From Streptomyces sp. NA04227 (GTDB lineage: Bacteria; Actinomycetota; Actinomycetes; Streptomycetales; Streptomycetaceae): DNA of 64,000 bases. The notes below the pieces were generated by a model. The model had not been told where the DNA came from. It ran no database searches and saw nothing but the letters and a program-made list of their open reading frames with translations. Below, piece after piece: positions 54,944 to 64,000 of this stretch. How positions within the stretch are numbered: the first letter of the stretch is position 1; each line of letters starts with the position of its first letter. The position numbers and the translations under genes were made by a program. The stretch spans positions 2,097,001 to 2,161,000 of the forward strand of contig NZ_CP054918.1 of NCBI RefSeq assembly GCF_013364195.1, in the 5' to 3' direction.

Positions 54944-56407
54944 TCAGTCCTCGGCCGAGCCCTCGGACTCCGGCTTCCTCTTGCGTACGAGGAAGACCGC
55001 AGCGCCGCCGAGGACCACAAGCGCGACCGCGACGCCCGCGATCATCGGGGTGGAGTTGGAACTCCCCGAGTCCGCCAGGTCGGTGTCCAGGGCGGTGCCG
55101 CCGACCGAGGCCGGTTCGGGGCCGGAGGCGAGCTGGGTCGTGGTGTCGTCGGGCGGCACGACGCCCTGGGTCTTGCAGTCCAGGACGCCCTTGAAGCGCT
55201 TGGCGAGGCCGTTCGGGCCGGTGACGGTGAAGTCGTAGGCCTGGTCCTCCTGGAGCGGGACCGTCACGGTCTGCGACTTCCCGGCTTCGATCACGTACTT
55301 GAAGCCCATCAGCGCGAAGGTGAAGTCCTCGTCCCCCTTGTTGACCGCGGTGATGTCGACGCCGCCGCTCGCGCAGTTCTTGCGCGCCGACAACGCCGGG
55401 ACCGCGCCCGATGAGGCCCAGCCGACGGTGGCCGTCGCGCTGACGGTCGACTCGCTCGACCCCGCGAGTATCTGGGTCTGGCTACGGGTCTCCGAGGTGA
55501 ACGCACGCCCCACGGGCACCGTCGTGGACGCCTGCACGGTGAGTGCCGTACTGCCGTCCATGGCGTCCTTCGGCACGTCGAGGTACAGCTTGCTGCCGTC
55601 GCGCGCCGAGGTCACCTCCTTGCCGCGCCCGTCGACGACCCGCACCCCGCTGGCCGCGGAGTCGGCGGGCGGCATCACGCTCACACTGTCCGCGTTGGTA
55701 CGTACGGTCACGGGCCCGAGCCGGTCCCCGGGCTGCCCCGAGACCGCGGCACCCTCCAGGGCGAGCGAGGCCTTCGGCTCGGCGAGCCCCCGCGCCTTGC
55801 GCTGAAGGTAGTCGGCGAGCTTCTCGGCGTCCGGATCGGTGGCCGTGACGTCGGCGCCGTCGGAGTAGCGCCAGATCGCGACCTGCGTACCGGCCGCCGC
55901 GTCCTCCTCCGTCAGGCTCCGGGCACCGGCCTTCTTCGCCAGCGCACCGAGATCGTTCACCTGCGGATAGGAGTTCTGCAGGATCCAGCGGATCTTTCCG
56001 GAGTTCCGGTTGGCGTGCAGCGAGGTGCCGCTCCAGGCGGTCTCCTGGTACTTGGCGTCCTTCTGCGTCGGGTTGTGCAGGTCGACGCAGTAGGTGAGCA
56101 GGGAACCGCCGTTGTCCACCACCATCTCGAACAGTCCGGCGGATATGCGCTGTTGGCGTCCGTCCGCCCGGACGACGGCGTCACCGTGCGTCCGCAGACC
56201 ACCGAGGCTCGCGGTGGCTCCGCCGTGGTTCTGCGGGTCCTCCTGCGCCGCCGCGGCGCCCGCACCGGCGGCCACCGCGCCTCCCGCCACAATCGCGGCG
56301 GTGAACACGGCCGTGACTCTGCGAGCGGGGCGCCGGGGAGCCTCGACGCACGGCGTGGCGCCGTTCGTGCCGGGTTGTGCGCATGCCGCCGAGAACGCAG
56401 AAAACAC
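54944..56407 (-). CDS. Thioester-domain (TQXA) cell-surface protein with sortase-like C-terminus
   Basis: This 487-residue exported protein starts at GTG 56407 with GGAGGGG upstream. A signal peptide (cleavage near AAAA-Q, about 60) follows. The thioester domain has its Cys in LTYCVDLHN (about 106) and Gln in the TQVAIW motif (about 173). Such Cys-Gln thioesters bond covalently to host or substrate amines. Two beta-rich domains follow. The C-terminus reads LADSG, a membrane helix and RKRKPE, a variant of the LAxTG sorting signal of class E sortases. It is probably anchored to the wall of aerial structures. Confidence 0.85.
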   Translation of the reverse strand: MFSAFSAACAQPGTNGATPCVEAPRRPARRVTAVFTAAIVAGGAVAAGAGAAAAQEDPQNHGGATASLGGLRTHGDAVVRADGRQQRISAGLFEMVVDNGGSLLTYCVDLHNPTQKDAKYQETAWSGTSLHANRNSGKIRWILQNSYPQVNDLGALAKKAGARSLTEEDAAAGTQVAIWRYSDGADVTATDPDAEKLADYLQRKARGLAEPKASLALEGAAVSGQPGDRLGPVTVRTNADSVSVMPPADSAASGVRVVDGRGKEVTSARDGSKLYLDVPKDAMDGSTALTVQASTTVPVGRAFTSETRSQTQILAGSSESTVSATATVGWASSGAVPALSARKNCASGGVDITAVNKGDEDFTFALMGFKYVIEAGKSQTVTVPLQEDQAYDFTVTGPNGLAKRFKGVLDCKTQGVVPPDDTTTQLASGPEPASVGGTALDTDLADSGSSNSTPMIAGVAVALVVLGGAAVFLVRKRKPESEGSAED

Positions 56408-56770
56408 AGAATTCCCCTCCAGGTGGGCGCCCTTGGCTCGGGCTGGTCATACCCACCAGCAGAATCAGCTGCCCCGTGAACCTCTTCCGGCATCCTAGGA
56501 GCGGGGCTCCGACCCTTGCCCGCTCTTGACCTGACACAACCGATCCGAATCGCAATCGTTACCGCAGGCAGGTGTGCCGAGCTGGCCTTATCGACAAAGC
56601 CATGGACTCAACAGCCCCCGCTCACCGCCCGATTGACGACCTCTTCGCACGGATGGCACGGATCGCACCTATCGCACGGAATATTTCCTTCCGTAAATCT
56701 GGAATTGCCCCTTCCGGTAATTCTCGTGAATCGACGGCGCGACGCTCAGGAGTACCCCTGACCGCGCCTG
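56408..56770. other. 363-bp intergenic region
   Basis: It is lower in G+C than its surroundings in places (about 56640-56750) and carries no credible gene. It should contain the promoter of the surface-protein gene. No clear terminator follows the ssb gene. Confidence 0.4.
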
Positions 56771-57418
56771 TCATGTAACCGCCGCGGGTTCCTGGTACTG
56801 CGGAGCCGCCACCGTGAAGTCCGGGTCCGGTGGCGCCGCCATCGGATGTGCCGTCAACTCCCCTGTCGTACCTTCGACTTGCCCGTCCGCCAGGCCTGGC
56901 CCGGCAGGCGCGCCGGCCGGTACCGGTGTCCGCGCGGGTGCGGGCGGTTGCTCCGGCCAGGGTTGCGCGGAGTGCGGCTCCTGCCAGGCCGGGGACGGTG
57001 TTTCCTGCCAGGAAGGGCCGGGGGGCGGCTCCTGCCAGGAATGCGCTCCCGGCGCCTGTTCCGACTTCACCCGGCGGAAGGCGGCGGTGCCGCGCGACAG
57101 ATCGTGGCCGATGGCGGTTGCCTCGATGTCCGCCGAGGACCAGTGCTGGCCCCCGCGTTCGTCGCGTCGCACCTTCAACTTGCCCTGCACCACGACGGGT
57201 TCACCCACGGACAGCGAGGCCGCCGTGTTGACCCCGAGCGAACGCCAGGCCCAGACGGTGAAGAAGTTCGTGTGGCCGTCGACCCAGGCGCCCTTGGTGC
57301 GGTCCATGTGCCGGGCTGTGACCGCGAGCCTGAAGCGTGTGACCGGGCCGGTCGGCATCTCCCTGTGCACCGGCGCCGTCGCGACGTTCCCGGTGACGCT
57401 CACATAGGTCTCGTTCAT
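56771..57418 (-). CDS. ssbB: Single-stranded DNA-binding protein, SsbB type
   Basis: This 215-residue SSB starts at ATG with GGGAGGA upstream. The OB fold spans residues 2-108 (VSVTGNVATAPVHR, TNFFTVWAWRSLGVN, VVVQGKLKVRR). The tail carries repeated W-Q-E motifs (SWQEPPPG, SWQETPSP, AWQEPHSA) and ends in QEPAAVT. The acidic DDDIPF-type tip that ordinary SSBs use to recruit partners is missing. Streptomyces has a second paralogue of this kind (SsbB) needed for chromosome segregation in spores, and the neighbouring dyn genes act in sporulation too. Confidence 0.8.
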   Translation of the reverse strand: MNETYVSVTGNVATAPVHREMPTGPVTRFRLAVTARHMDRTKGAWVDGHTNFFTVWAWRSLGVNTAASLSVGEPVVVQGKLKVRRDERGGQHWSSADIEATAIGHDLSRGTAAFRRVKSEQAPGAHSWQEPPPGPSWQETPSPAWQEPHSAQPWPEQPPAPARTPVPAGAPAGPGLADGQVEGTTGELTAHPMAAPPDPDFTVAAPQYQEPAAVT

Positions 57419-57555
57419 GTCCTGTCCTCCCTCGAACAGCGCCACCGGTACGCCGGTGACGCCCGCGGACGACGACGGGCCCCTTCCCGTCCGGCTCCGT
57501 CCGCGCTCTGTGCACAGACTGCCTCGACAAGAAGGGGCCCGCTGGGGGCTGTGGA

Positions 57556-60360
57556 CTACCGCCGGGTTGTGGACAACTCGCCCACCCGTGAGGGTGGAAC
57601 CGTGCCGCTGGGAACCTTTCCGGCGGCTCGTGCGTACTGCTCCCGCACCTCCCGGTAACGCAGCAGTTCGGCGGCCACCGGGTCGAGCACCCGCGCCCGG
57701 CCGCAGGCCGCGGCCGCCTCCCGCAGCCGCCGCTCCGCCTCCGCCCCGTATCTGCGGGCCGGTCCCCGGGCGGCGATCCGGCAGATCCACTCGACGCACG
57801 GCCCGGTGGCGATACCGACGACCATCAGCAGCGCGGGCACCCCCAGATTGGGCGGGCACACCTGGGCGATCTGGGCCAACAGCCAGAGCGCGCCCACGAC
57901 TTGGAGCAATGTCATCGCGGCTTGTGCGAGCACCGCGGCGGGCCACCAGCCCGGCCTGGGCGGGGCGCCCTCGGGCTCGGCGCTCGCCGCGCTCAACTGG
58001 TCGAGCGCCTCGGGCATACCGTCCGCCCCGCGTGCGGCCGCCTCGCGCACGGCCTGCGCCCAGGGCGCCGGAAGCCCTTGGGACGCCTGGTCCGACAGCG
58101 TGCGTACGGCCTGCTCGACGCGCTGCCGCGCGGTGGCCTCCGCCTCGGCCGGATCCGGGGTGCTCTCCTCGGCCGGCGGCGCCTGACGGCTCCTTGCCCA
58201 CTGCCAGAGCCTGAGCCACGGGGTGCCGCAGGCCCGGCCCGCGTTGCGGCGCCAGGCACGCTCGGCCGTCTGCCCCGCCGCGTGGGCGCCCACGGAGTCG
58301 GCGAGCAGCGCGCCGAACTCCTCACGGGTCTCCTCGCTCAGTCCGACGCCCGGACCAGGCTCGTACATGGGCCGCAGTCCGGCGGCCGCCGCGTCCAGGT
58401 CCGCGGCCACCCGCCGCGCCGCCGCCTCCCGTTCCCGTACCAACTGCCCCAGGCAGTCGCGCAGTTCACCGATCCCGGTACCGGAGAGCGCCGAGACCGC
58501 GAGGACCGCGGCCCCCGCCTCCCCGTGCTCGCCGAGCGCGACGCCGTCCTCGTCGAGCAGCCGCCGCAGATCGTCGAGGACCAGGTCCGCGCTCTCCCCC
58601 GGCAGCCGGTCGACCTGGTTGAGGACGACGAAGGTGACCTCGGCGTGCCCGGCCATCGGGCGCAGATAGCGCTCGTGGAGCATGGCGTCCGCGTACTTCT
58701 CCGGGTCGACGACCCAGATCACGGCATCCACCAACTCCAGGACCCTGTCCACCTGTTCACGGTGTTCCGGTGCGGCGGAGTCGTGGTCGGGCAGGTCTAC
58801 CAGGACGAGTCCGCACAGGACTTCGGCGTCCGGGCCCTGTACCGGCTTGCGGCGCAGCCGGGCCGGAATGCCCAGCCGGTCCAGGAGCTGACCGCCGCCC
58901 TCGCCCCAACTGCACGCCAACGGCAGGGCGGTTGTCGGCCTGCGGACACCGGTCTCGGAGATGTTCACCCCGGCGAGGGCGTTGAAGAGTGCCGACTTGC
59001 CGCTGCCGGTGGCCCCCGCCACGGCGACCACGGTGTGCTCGCCGGACAGCCGCCGCCGCGCGTCGGACTCCTCAAGGACCCGCACCGCCTCCCCCAGCTG
59101 ATCCGCGTCCAGCCGGGCCCGGGACAGCCCCACGAGCTCCCGCATCGCCTCCAGGCGTCCCATCAACTCTCCTGTATAGGCAAGCCCGTTGCCCTCACGT
59201 CCACGCAACCCGCCGCCACTGCCCGCGGCCCCGCCCTCGTCGCCACCCTCCGGCGTACGCCGCGCGATCAGCCCGTCGTCCCATACGTCCAACGGGTCGC
59301 TGTCCGCATCCGGCGCGGAGGCCACAGGCGCCACTTCGGGCTCAGCCACTTCCTCGGTAACCGCCTCGCCGACCACATCGGCCACCGCCTCGGACACCTC
59401 GTCCCGCCGGGACGTCCCGCCCCCCTCGTTCCGGTCACGGTCACGTTCACTGCCACTGCCACGGTCGGTGTCGTCCGTAGTGGCGTTCCCGAGCGGCCGG
59501 TACTCACCGAAGGGGCCGAACAGCGCGCTCTTGCCGGGGTGTTGGCGGGCGCTGTGCGCAGGGCGCGGGGCGGCTTCGGGCGGGGTCTTGTCGTGCCGGG
59601 TCCTGTCGTGCTGGGGGGTGCCGTGCTGGGTCGTGTCGTGCCTGGCGTTGTCGTCCGTCAGGTGGTCGCGCCTGGGCTTGTTGTCGCTGAGAGGGGTGAC
59701 CTTGGGGGTGTCGGTGTCGGTAATGGTGTTGGAGGGCACGGGGACGGGAGCGGGGGTGCGGGCATCCGCCTCGGGGGCGGCGTCGCTGAGCTTTTCGTCT
59801 CCGGGGCCGTCGTTTCCGGGCCCGTCGTCTCCCAGCCTGTCGACTCTGGAGTCGCCGAGTCCGGGGCTGTCCTCAACTTCGGCTCCCACAGGCTCCGTTG
59901 CGACCCCGGGCTCCTCAGGCCTCTCGGGCTCTTGAGACTCCTCGGTCGCCTCAGGGTGAGCAGTCACCGCCGCGATCACCGGTTCCTGCGACTCCTGACC
60001 CCCTACGTGTGCAAGGTCCAAGGGCGCCGAAGGCTCAAGCTCCGCCTCCGCCTCGTACTCACCCTCATACCCGTACTCGTCTTCGTACTCGTATCCGTAC
60101 CCGTCCTCGTATTCGTGCCCGTGGCCGCGCTCACGCTCGCGCTCATGCCCGGACGCCCCCTCCCTCTCCCTCTCGGCCTCAACCTCGCCCTCACCCGAGT
60201 CCTCGTACGCCCACAGCCCTTCGTGGTGTTCCTCGGGGCTCGTGGTGCGGTCGTGGGGGCGGGGGCCGTCGACGTGGCGGTCGCCGTGTTCGGGGCGGTC
60301 CTGGTGGTCAGGGCGGTCCTGGTGGTCGGGGCGCTCCTGGTGATCCGTCAGGGCTGTCAC
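57556..60360 (-). CDS. dynB: Dynamin-like GTPase DynB
   Basis: This 934-residue membrane-associated dynamin-like GTPase begins at GTG, eight bases after GGAGAGGTGA and six after the dynA stop. The first 380 residues are disordered (Asp/His/Glu/Arg-rich, with DHQDRP repeats and an EYEDGYGYEYED tract). The GTPase domain has the P loop GATGSGKSALF (about 450), a G3 LVDLPDHDS and a G4 NQVD (about 590). Two membrane helices lie at about 795-845. In Streptomyces DynA and DynB stabilise FtsZ rings in sporulation septa. Confidence 0.82.
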   Translation of the reverse strand: MTALTDHQERPDHQDRPDHQDRPEHGDRHVDGPRPHDRTTSPEEHHEGLWAYEDSGEGEVEAEREREGASGHERERERGHGHEYEDGYGYEYEDEYGYEGEYEAEAELEPSAPLDLAHVGGQESQEPVIAAVTAHPEATEESQEPERPEEPGVATEPVGAEVEDSPGLGDSRVDRLGDDGPGNDGPGDEKLSDAAPEADARTPAPVPVPSNTITDTDTPKVTPLSDNKPRRDHLTDDNARHDTTQHGTPQHDRTRHDKTPPEAAPRPAHSARQHPGKSALFGPFGEYRPLGNATTDDTDRGSGSERDRDRNEGGGTSRRDEVSEAVADVVGEAVTEEVAEPEVAPVASAPDADSDPLDVWDDGLIARRTPEGGDEGGAAGSGGGLRGREGNGLAYTGELMGRLEAMRELVGLSRARLDADQLGEAVRVLEESDARRRLSGEHTVVAVAGATGSGKSALFNALAGVNISETGVRRPTTALPLACSWGEGGGQLLDRLGIPARLRRKPVQGPDAEVLCGLVLVDLPDHDSAAPEHREQVDRVLELVDAVIWVVDPEKYADAMLHERYLRPMAGHAEVTFVVLNQVDRLPGESADLVLDDLRRLLDEDGVALGEHGEAGAAVLAVSALSGTGIGELRDCLGQLVREREAAARRVAADLDAAAAGLRPMYEPGPGVGLSEETREEFGALLADSVGAHAAGQTAERAWRRNAGRACGTPWLRLWQWARSRQAPPAEESTPDPAEAEATARQRVEQAVRTLSDQASQGLPAPWAQAVREAAARGADGMPEALDQLSAASAEPEGAPPRPGWWPAAVLAQAAMTLLQVVGALWLLAQIAQVCPPNLGVPALLMVVGIATGPCVEWICRIAARGPARRYGAEAERRLREAAAACGRARVLDPVAAELLRYREVREQYARAAGKVPSGTVPPSRVGELSTTRR

Positions 60361-60366
60361 CGCGGT

Positions 60367-62145
60367 TCACCTCTCCTTCTGCAGTACGGACAGTGCGGCG
60401 ATCAGCCCGGCCTGGGGCTCGGGGCGTACGTCGAGGGCGTCGAGGGGGGCGAGACGGCGCTCGCGTTCGGAGTGCAGGACCTTGTCGACGTACTCCGTGA
60501 GCAGCGCGGTCCCGCGGTCGCGCAGGCGCAGGGCGGCGAGCGCGCCGATCCGCTCGGCGAGCGTCTCCCCCGCCGAGCGGGCGCGACGGCCGCCGAGCAG
60601 TCCGGTCGCGAGCAGCGCGGCGACGGTCTCGGAGTCGGGGGCGGTGCCCTTGTCGAGCAGCCGCACCTCCTCATCGGCGTACTCCTCGACGACCCTGCGC
60701 CAGCGCCGTACGGCCAGGCCGATGCGGTGCTCGGCGCCCGCCGGGTCGGGGTCGCGCACCGTCAACCCGGCGGCGCCCGCGGCGGGTTCGTCCTGCCAGG
60801 CGTCCGCGATCCGCTCGTCGGCCGCGGTCACCGCGCAGAGCAGGACGGTGCCGAGGCTCTCGACCACCGCGTCGAGGAGTTCGGCGGGCTCGCAGTCGAC
60901 GGGGTAGCTCTGCCACCGTTTGAGGGCGCCTCCCGCGAGGACCGCGCCTTCCTCCACGCGCTCGCGTACGCGGGCGAGTTCGCGTTCGTAGGCGTCCTCG
61001 ACGGCTCCGGTCAGGCGCAGGGCGGCGGCGTACTGGGCGGCGACTGCCGAGGCGAGTTCGGGCATCCGCGCGGCGAGGGAGTCGATGGCGCCCTTGGCGG
61101 TACGGGCGAGTGCCTGCTGTCGCGCGTGCGGGTCCTCGGCCCGGTGGGCGAGCCAGGCGCGCAGCGGGGCGACCGCGGTGCCCGGCAACAGGCCCCCGTT
61201 GCCCGCGGATTCGGGCAGTTCGGGCACGGTGAACCGGGGGATGTCCGCCAGTCCGGCCCGGTCGAGCAGAGCGCCGTACTGGCGGGAGACCTCGGCGAGC
61301 ACCTGGTGGGGCACCCGGTCGAGCACGGTGACGATGGTCGCGTCGTGCTCCTTGGCGCTGCGCAGCAGATGCCAGGGGACGGCGTCCGCGTAGCGAGCGG
61401 CGGTGGTGACCATGACCCAGATGTCGGCGGCGCAGATCAACTCGGCGGCCAGTACGCGGTTGTGGGCGACCAGCGAGTCGATGTCGGGGGCGTCCAGGAG
61501 CGCGAGCCCGCGCGGCAGGGTGGCGGCGGTCTCCACGCGCAGGACGCGGTCGTCCTCGTTCCCGGCCGGGCCGCCCTCGGCGTCGAGGAGGTCGGCGAGG
61601 CCGGAGAGTCCGTATCCGCCCGCCGGGAGCCGTCCGCCGAAGCCGCCCGCGGCGGGGCGGCCGTCCTCGCCGGGGCCAGCCAGTCCGTGCCCGGCACCGG
61701 CCTCGGCACCGGTCGGCACCTCCTGCTGCGGCACCCACACCCTGGTCAGGTCGGGCAGCACGCGCAGGCTGCTGAACCAGTGGTGGTCGTCTGGGTGGCA
61801 GACGAGCACCGGGGTGCGGGTCGTCGGGCGGAGTACCCCCGCCTGGCTGACGCGCCTGCCCACGAGCGAGTTGACCAGCGTCGACTTGCCCGCCCCGGTG
61901 GAGCCGCCGACGACGGCGAGCAACGGCGCCTCGGGCGCGCGGAGTCGGGGTACGAGGTAGTCGTCGAGTTGCGCGAGCAGCTCGTCCCGGTTGGCACGGG
62001 CTCTCGGCGCGCCGGGCAGAGGCAGCGGAAAACGCACCGCTGCGACGCGTTCCCGCAGTTCGCAGAGCGCTTCAAGCAGCTGAGGCCGTACATCCAAGGT
62101 CACCACATGCGAAGAATGCCCAATTTTGCTGGCTTTCTGAAGCAT
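60367..62145 (-). CDS. dynA: Dynamin-like GTPase DynA
   Basis: This 592-residue dynamin-like GTPase is the first gene of the dyn pair. The P loop [14 protein letters not shown] (about 82-95) is followed by a G3 LLDAPDID and a G4-like VLDRVP. The rest is helical, consistent with a dynamin stalk, and no clear membrane helix is present. The listed ATG is at 62145; a GTG near residue 14 is a possible alternative. With DynB it supports cytokinetic rings during sporulation septation. The end is six bases from the dynB start, so the two are co-transcribed. Confidence 0.82.
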   Translation of the reverse strand: MLQKASKIGHSSHVVTLDVRPQLLEALCELRERVAAVRFPLPLPGAPRARANRDELLAQLDDYLVPRLRAPEAPLLAVVGGSTGAGKSTLVNSLVGRRVSQAGVLRPTTRTPVLVCHPDDHHWFSSLRVLPDLTRVWVPQQEVPTGAEAGAGHGLAGPGEDGRPAAGGFGGRLPAGGYGLSGLADLLDAEGGPAGNEDDRVLRVETAATLPRGLALLDAPDIDSLVAHNRVLAAELICAADIWVMVTTAARYADAVPWHLLRSAKEHDATIVTVLDRVPHQVLAEVSRQYGALLDRAGLADIPRFTVPELPESAGNGGLLPGTAVAPLRAWLAHRAEDPHARQQALARTAKGAIDSLAARMPELASAVAAQYAAALRLTGAVEDAYERELARVRERVEEGAVLAGGALKRWQSYPVDCEPAELLDAVVESLGTVLLCAVTAADERIADAWQDEPAAGAAGLTVRDPDPAGAEHRIGLAVRRWRRVVEEYADEEVRLLDKGTAPDSETVAALLATGLLGGRRARSAGETLAERIGALAALRLRDRGTALLTEYVDKVLHSERERRLAPLDALDVRPEPQAGLIAALSVLQKER

Positions 62146-62406
62146 ATGGGCGCTCCTGCGCGCCGACCGGACGCATCAGGGGTACCGGCGGAGCCGCGAC
62201 AGGCATAACGACTGCACAACACCCGCCACAACAGGCGCGAAAAGCGATGCGCGATTCGCACCCGCCTGCGATTATCGGGACCGCTTCACCGAACCTCCAC
62301 AACGTGGTGCGGAGGCGAAGCAAACGGGATGACGACCATGGAGCTCTATCCTTGGTCCCCGACAACGGGCGCGGCCTGCTCACAGACCGCCGTCCGAGCG
62401 TCACCG

Positions 62407-62479
62407 GCCCCCGTAGCTCAGTGGATAGAGCAGGCGCCTTCTAAGCGCTTGGCCGCAGGTTCGAGTCCTGCCGGGGGCG
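62407..62479 (+). tRNA. tRNA-Arg (anticodon UCU)
   Basis: A 73-base cloverleaf: acceptor GCCCCCG/CGGGGGC, D arm GCTC-AGTGGATA-GAGC, anticodon arm GGCGC-CTTCTAA-GCGCT with anticodon TCT, and T arm GCAGG-TTCGAGT-CCTGC. The last base of the gene is the G discriminator; CCA is not encoded. It reads the rare Arg codon AGA. A tRNA 3' end followed by accessory-looking genes is a common integration setting. Confidence 0.95.
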
Positions 62480-62692
62480 CTCTCTTGTGTACTGGTCAGC
62501 CCGCCGGGCGACCACCCCGGCCCGTTCTGCGATGCGGACGAGATCCGGGGTGACACCGGCCAGGATCGTGACGTGCTTCGTGACGTGCTTCGAGGCATTG
62601 CTCCCGGACGATGCGACCGGCACTCCCTGCGCCCGCGCCGGGCGCGCGACCTCCGCCCTCGCCGCCCGTACCGGCCAACGCGGCGAAGTGCG

Positions 62693-63691
62693 TTACCTCT
62701 GGAGGAAAGCCAGCAGCACGTCGCGCTCAGGCTGCTCGAAGTGCTGCTCGATCGCCGTGCGGACCGCCCCGGGGACGACCTCGGCGATGTCGGCCAGAAC
62801 CTGCCTCCTGAGCGCGGCAGGGGCCCATACCGAGGCGTAGACGAGGGTGTCGACCCACTCCGGGTTCGCGTGGATCAGCGCGCCGCTGTGGGCCCAGAGC
62901 CACTCGGGGTCGTAGTCGCGGAACGTCAACGGGCTGTCGCTGGGGCCGATACCGGCGAGCGCGAGTTCCTCGGTCAGGCCGAGAGCCGGTGCGTCGACAG
63001 GGGCGCCGGTGTCGTCGACGATCAGCAGCCGCTCGTGCAGGAGCAGAGCCGCACCGTCGAGCAGCGAGGACGAGGGCCGGCGCGGGTCAGGGGTCGTGTT
63101 CAGCCACTCCCGGCGCCCGGCCACCGAGCCCGTCAGGAGTTCGGCCCCCGCGGCCTCTCTCTCGTTGGTGAAGAAGTCGTAGGCCGCCCGCACCAGGCGC
63201 GGGTCCTCGGCGCTCAGCATGCCGGCGACCGCCCGGCTCAGCGCCGTCCGTTCGGCGCCGAGAAGACGGTGGAGCCGGGTGATCCACCGTGCGTACAACT
63301 CGACGCCGGGCGGCTCGAACGGCGGACGCAGGGCCGTCTCGACGACCAGAGCGTCCCAGTCGGTGGCGGTCTCCAGCGCTACGCCGTCCAGTACGGCGGG
63401 GAGTTCGAAGTCGGGGTGCCCGCCGCACACCCAATCGGTGAACGCCGGGTACAGATCATCCGTTTCGGCCCCGATCCGGTAACTCCAGACCGTGTCCCGA
63501 CGGTGGCATCCGCAGGTGTAGCGCCGGTGCTCCCCGTCCGGCAGCACCTCCGGCCGCACCGGTTCACCGCAGCGTGTGCAGCGCAGAGCGTTGCAGCCGA
63601 CAAGGGCGGCCCAGCCGAACTCGAACGGCTCGGTCGGCAGCCAGAAGCGCGCGCCCACCAACTCGGGAAAAGGACCGCAGAACCTCGTCAT
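62693..63691 (-). CDS. Zinc-ribbon protein of unknown function, possible immunity protein
   Basis: This soluble protein of 332 residues overlaps the end of the upstream gene by an ATGA. Near its start it has a possible metal-binding set CTRCGEP ... YTCGCH (about 38-62). The remainder is mixed alpha/beta with many Trp residues and no recognised domain. It is translationally coupled to the truncated gene upstream, as toxin-immunity pairs are, and lies beside a tRNA. An immunity role is only an inference from layout. Confidence 0.55.
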   Translation of the reverse strand: MTRFCGPFPELVGARFWLPTEPFEFGWAALVGCNALRCTRCGEPVRPEVLPDGEHRRYTCGCHRRDTVWSYRIGAETDDLYPAFTDWVCGGHPDFELPAVLDGVALETATDWDALVVETALRPPFEPPGVELYARWITRLHRLLGAERTALSRAVAGMLSAEDPRLVRAAYDFFTNEREAAGAELLTGSVAGRREWLNTTPDPRRPSSSLLDGAALLLHERLLIVDDTGAPVDAPALGLTEELALAGIGPSDSPLTFRDYDPEWLWAHSGALIHANPEWVDTLVYASVWAPAALRRQVLADIAEVVPGAVRTAIEQHFEQPERDVLLAFLQR

Positions 63692-64000
63692 GCCCCGGTC
63701 CCCGTCCTGGCGGGAGCTGTCTCCCCGGGGAACTTGCCGTCCTTGCCGCAGGCGCGCAGCTCCTCCTCGGTGAGAGGCTTGACGTTCCGGTAGATCTCCT
63801 GCGTCGGGTCGTACTCACAGCCGAACGGCTCGGCCGCGGCCATGATCTCGACAAGGGTGTGATGGCTGGCCCCGACGAGGAACGCGATGGACGCGAGCCG
63901 GGCACCGTACTTGTCCGCGCCGAGCGCCGTGGCGGCGCTCATCATCGTGTTGGTCGTGCCCGAGGGCCCGCCGCCGAGCGGGAGGCTGAGCTTGCGCTGC
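63688..64000 (-). CDS. C-terminal fragment of a possible polymorphic toxin or Rhs-like protein
   Basis: The frame stays open to the window edge, so this is the C-terminal 103 residues of a longer protein. It contains LPLGGGPSGTTNTM, then YGARLASIAFLVGASHHTLVEIMAAAEPFGCEYDP. The pattern GPSGTT, HHxxxE and FG-x-x-Y recalls C-terminal modules I associate with actinobacterial polymorphic-toxin-like proteins, but I cannot name the family with certainty. The next gene overlaps it by ATGA. Confidence 0.45.
   Translation of the reverse strand, partial: QRKLSLPLGGGPSGTTNTMMSAATALGADKYGARLASIAFLVGASHHTLVEIMAAAEPFGCEYDPTQEIYRNVKPLTEEELRACGKDGKFPGETAPARTGTGA

Noticed and set aside
57901..62208. A 1435-codon plus-strand frame opposite dynB and dynA
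   Set aside because: It has a composition typical of an antisense shadow with no domain motifs, while both dyn genes have intact GTPase motifs and ribosome sites.

Overview
This is about 64 kb of very G+C-rich chromosomal DNA. The third codon positions are strongly G/C, GTG starts are common, and many genes have GGAGG-type ribosome sites. The gene set is typical of the genus Streptomyces: DynA/DynB sporulation dynamins, an SsbB-type SSB, mycothiol-type redox proteins, a thioester-domain surface protein and a PknG locus. I see no prophage, plasmid backbone, CRISPR array, rRNA or secondary-metabolite cluster. Most of the window looks like conserved core chromosome. The exceptions are a small inverted-repeat element at 51043-51234 and the last 1.3 kb after a tRNA, which looks accessory.

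Left part (1-8.2 kb): the end of a berberine-bridge-type FAD oxidase, bioY (biotin uptake), an APC amino-acid permease, and a two-component system (3581-5603) followed by a probable lipoprotein gene. The response-regulator promoter and the lipoprotein promoter share TTCAG direct repeats. Then comes sodF, preceded by a perfect nickel-regulator (Nur) box.

8.2-32.3 kb: a mycothiol-nitroreductase-like DsbA protein, two aminopeptidase N paralogues 15 kb apart, an AbiEi/DUF559-like protein, a secreted serine hydrolase, a Tat-type metallophosphoesterase, a large subtilisin, an ECF-sigma/membrane-protein pair divergent from asd, a flavin monooxygenase divergent from its probable TetR regulator (with a remarkable 14-bp operator lattice), and malQ preceded by a small repetitive protein.

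32.8-49.8 kb: a GH84-type secreted glycosidase with an altered catalytic pair, an HNH nuclease, an MscS channel, and then a seven-gene signalling locus. The locus is GlnX-like membrane protein, GlnH-like binding protein, coiled-coil protein, PknG-like kinase, PP2C phosphatase, VWA protein and FHA protein. It combines the mycobacterial amino-acid-sensing GlnH/GlnX/PknG module with a phosphatase and a phosphothreonine-binding protein, and is the most coherent multi-gene system here.

49.9-64 kb: a methyltransferase, a MITE-like element, a truncated globin, a translationally coupled ettA/thioesterase/hypothetical group, a thioester-domain sortase substrate, an SsbB-like SSB without an acidic tip, and the dynB and dynA genes. 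Last are tRNA-Arg(UCU) and a truncated two-gene pair that resembles a polymorphic-toxin/immunity arrangement.

All functions are read from motifs and recalled family knowledge. No database search was run.
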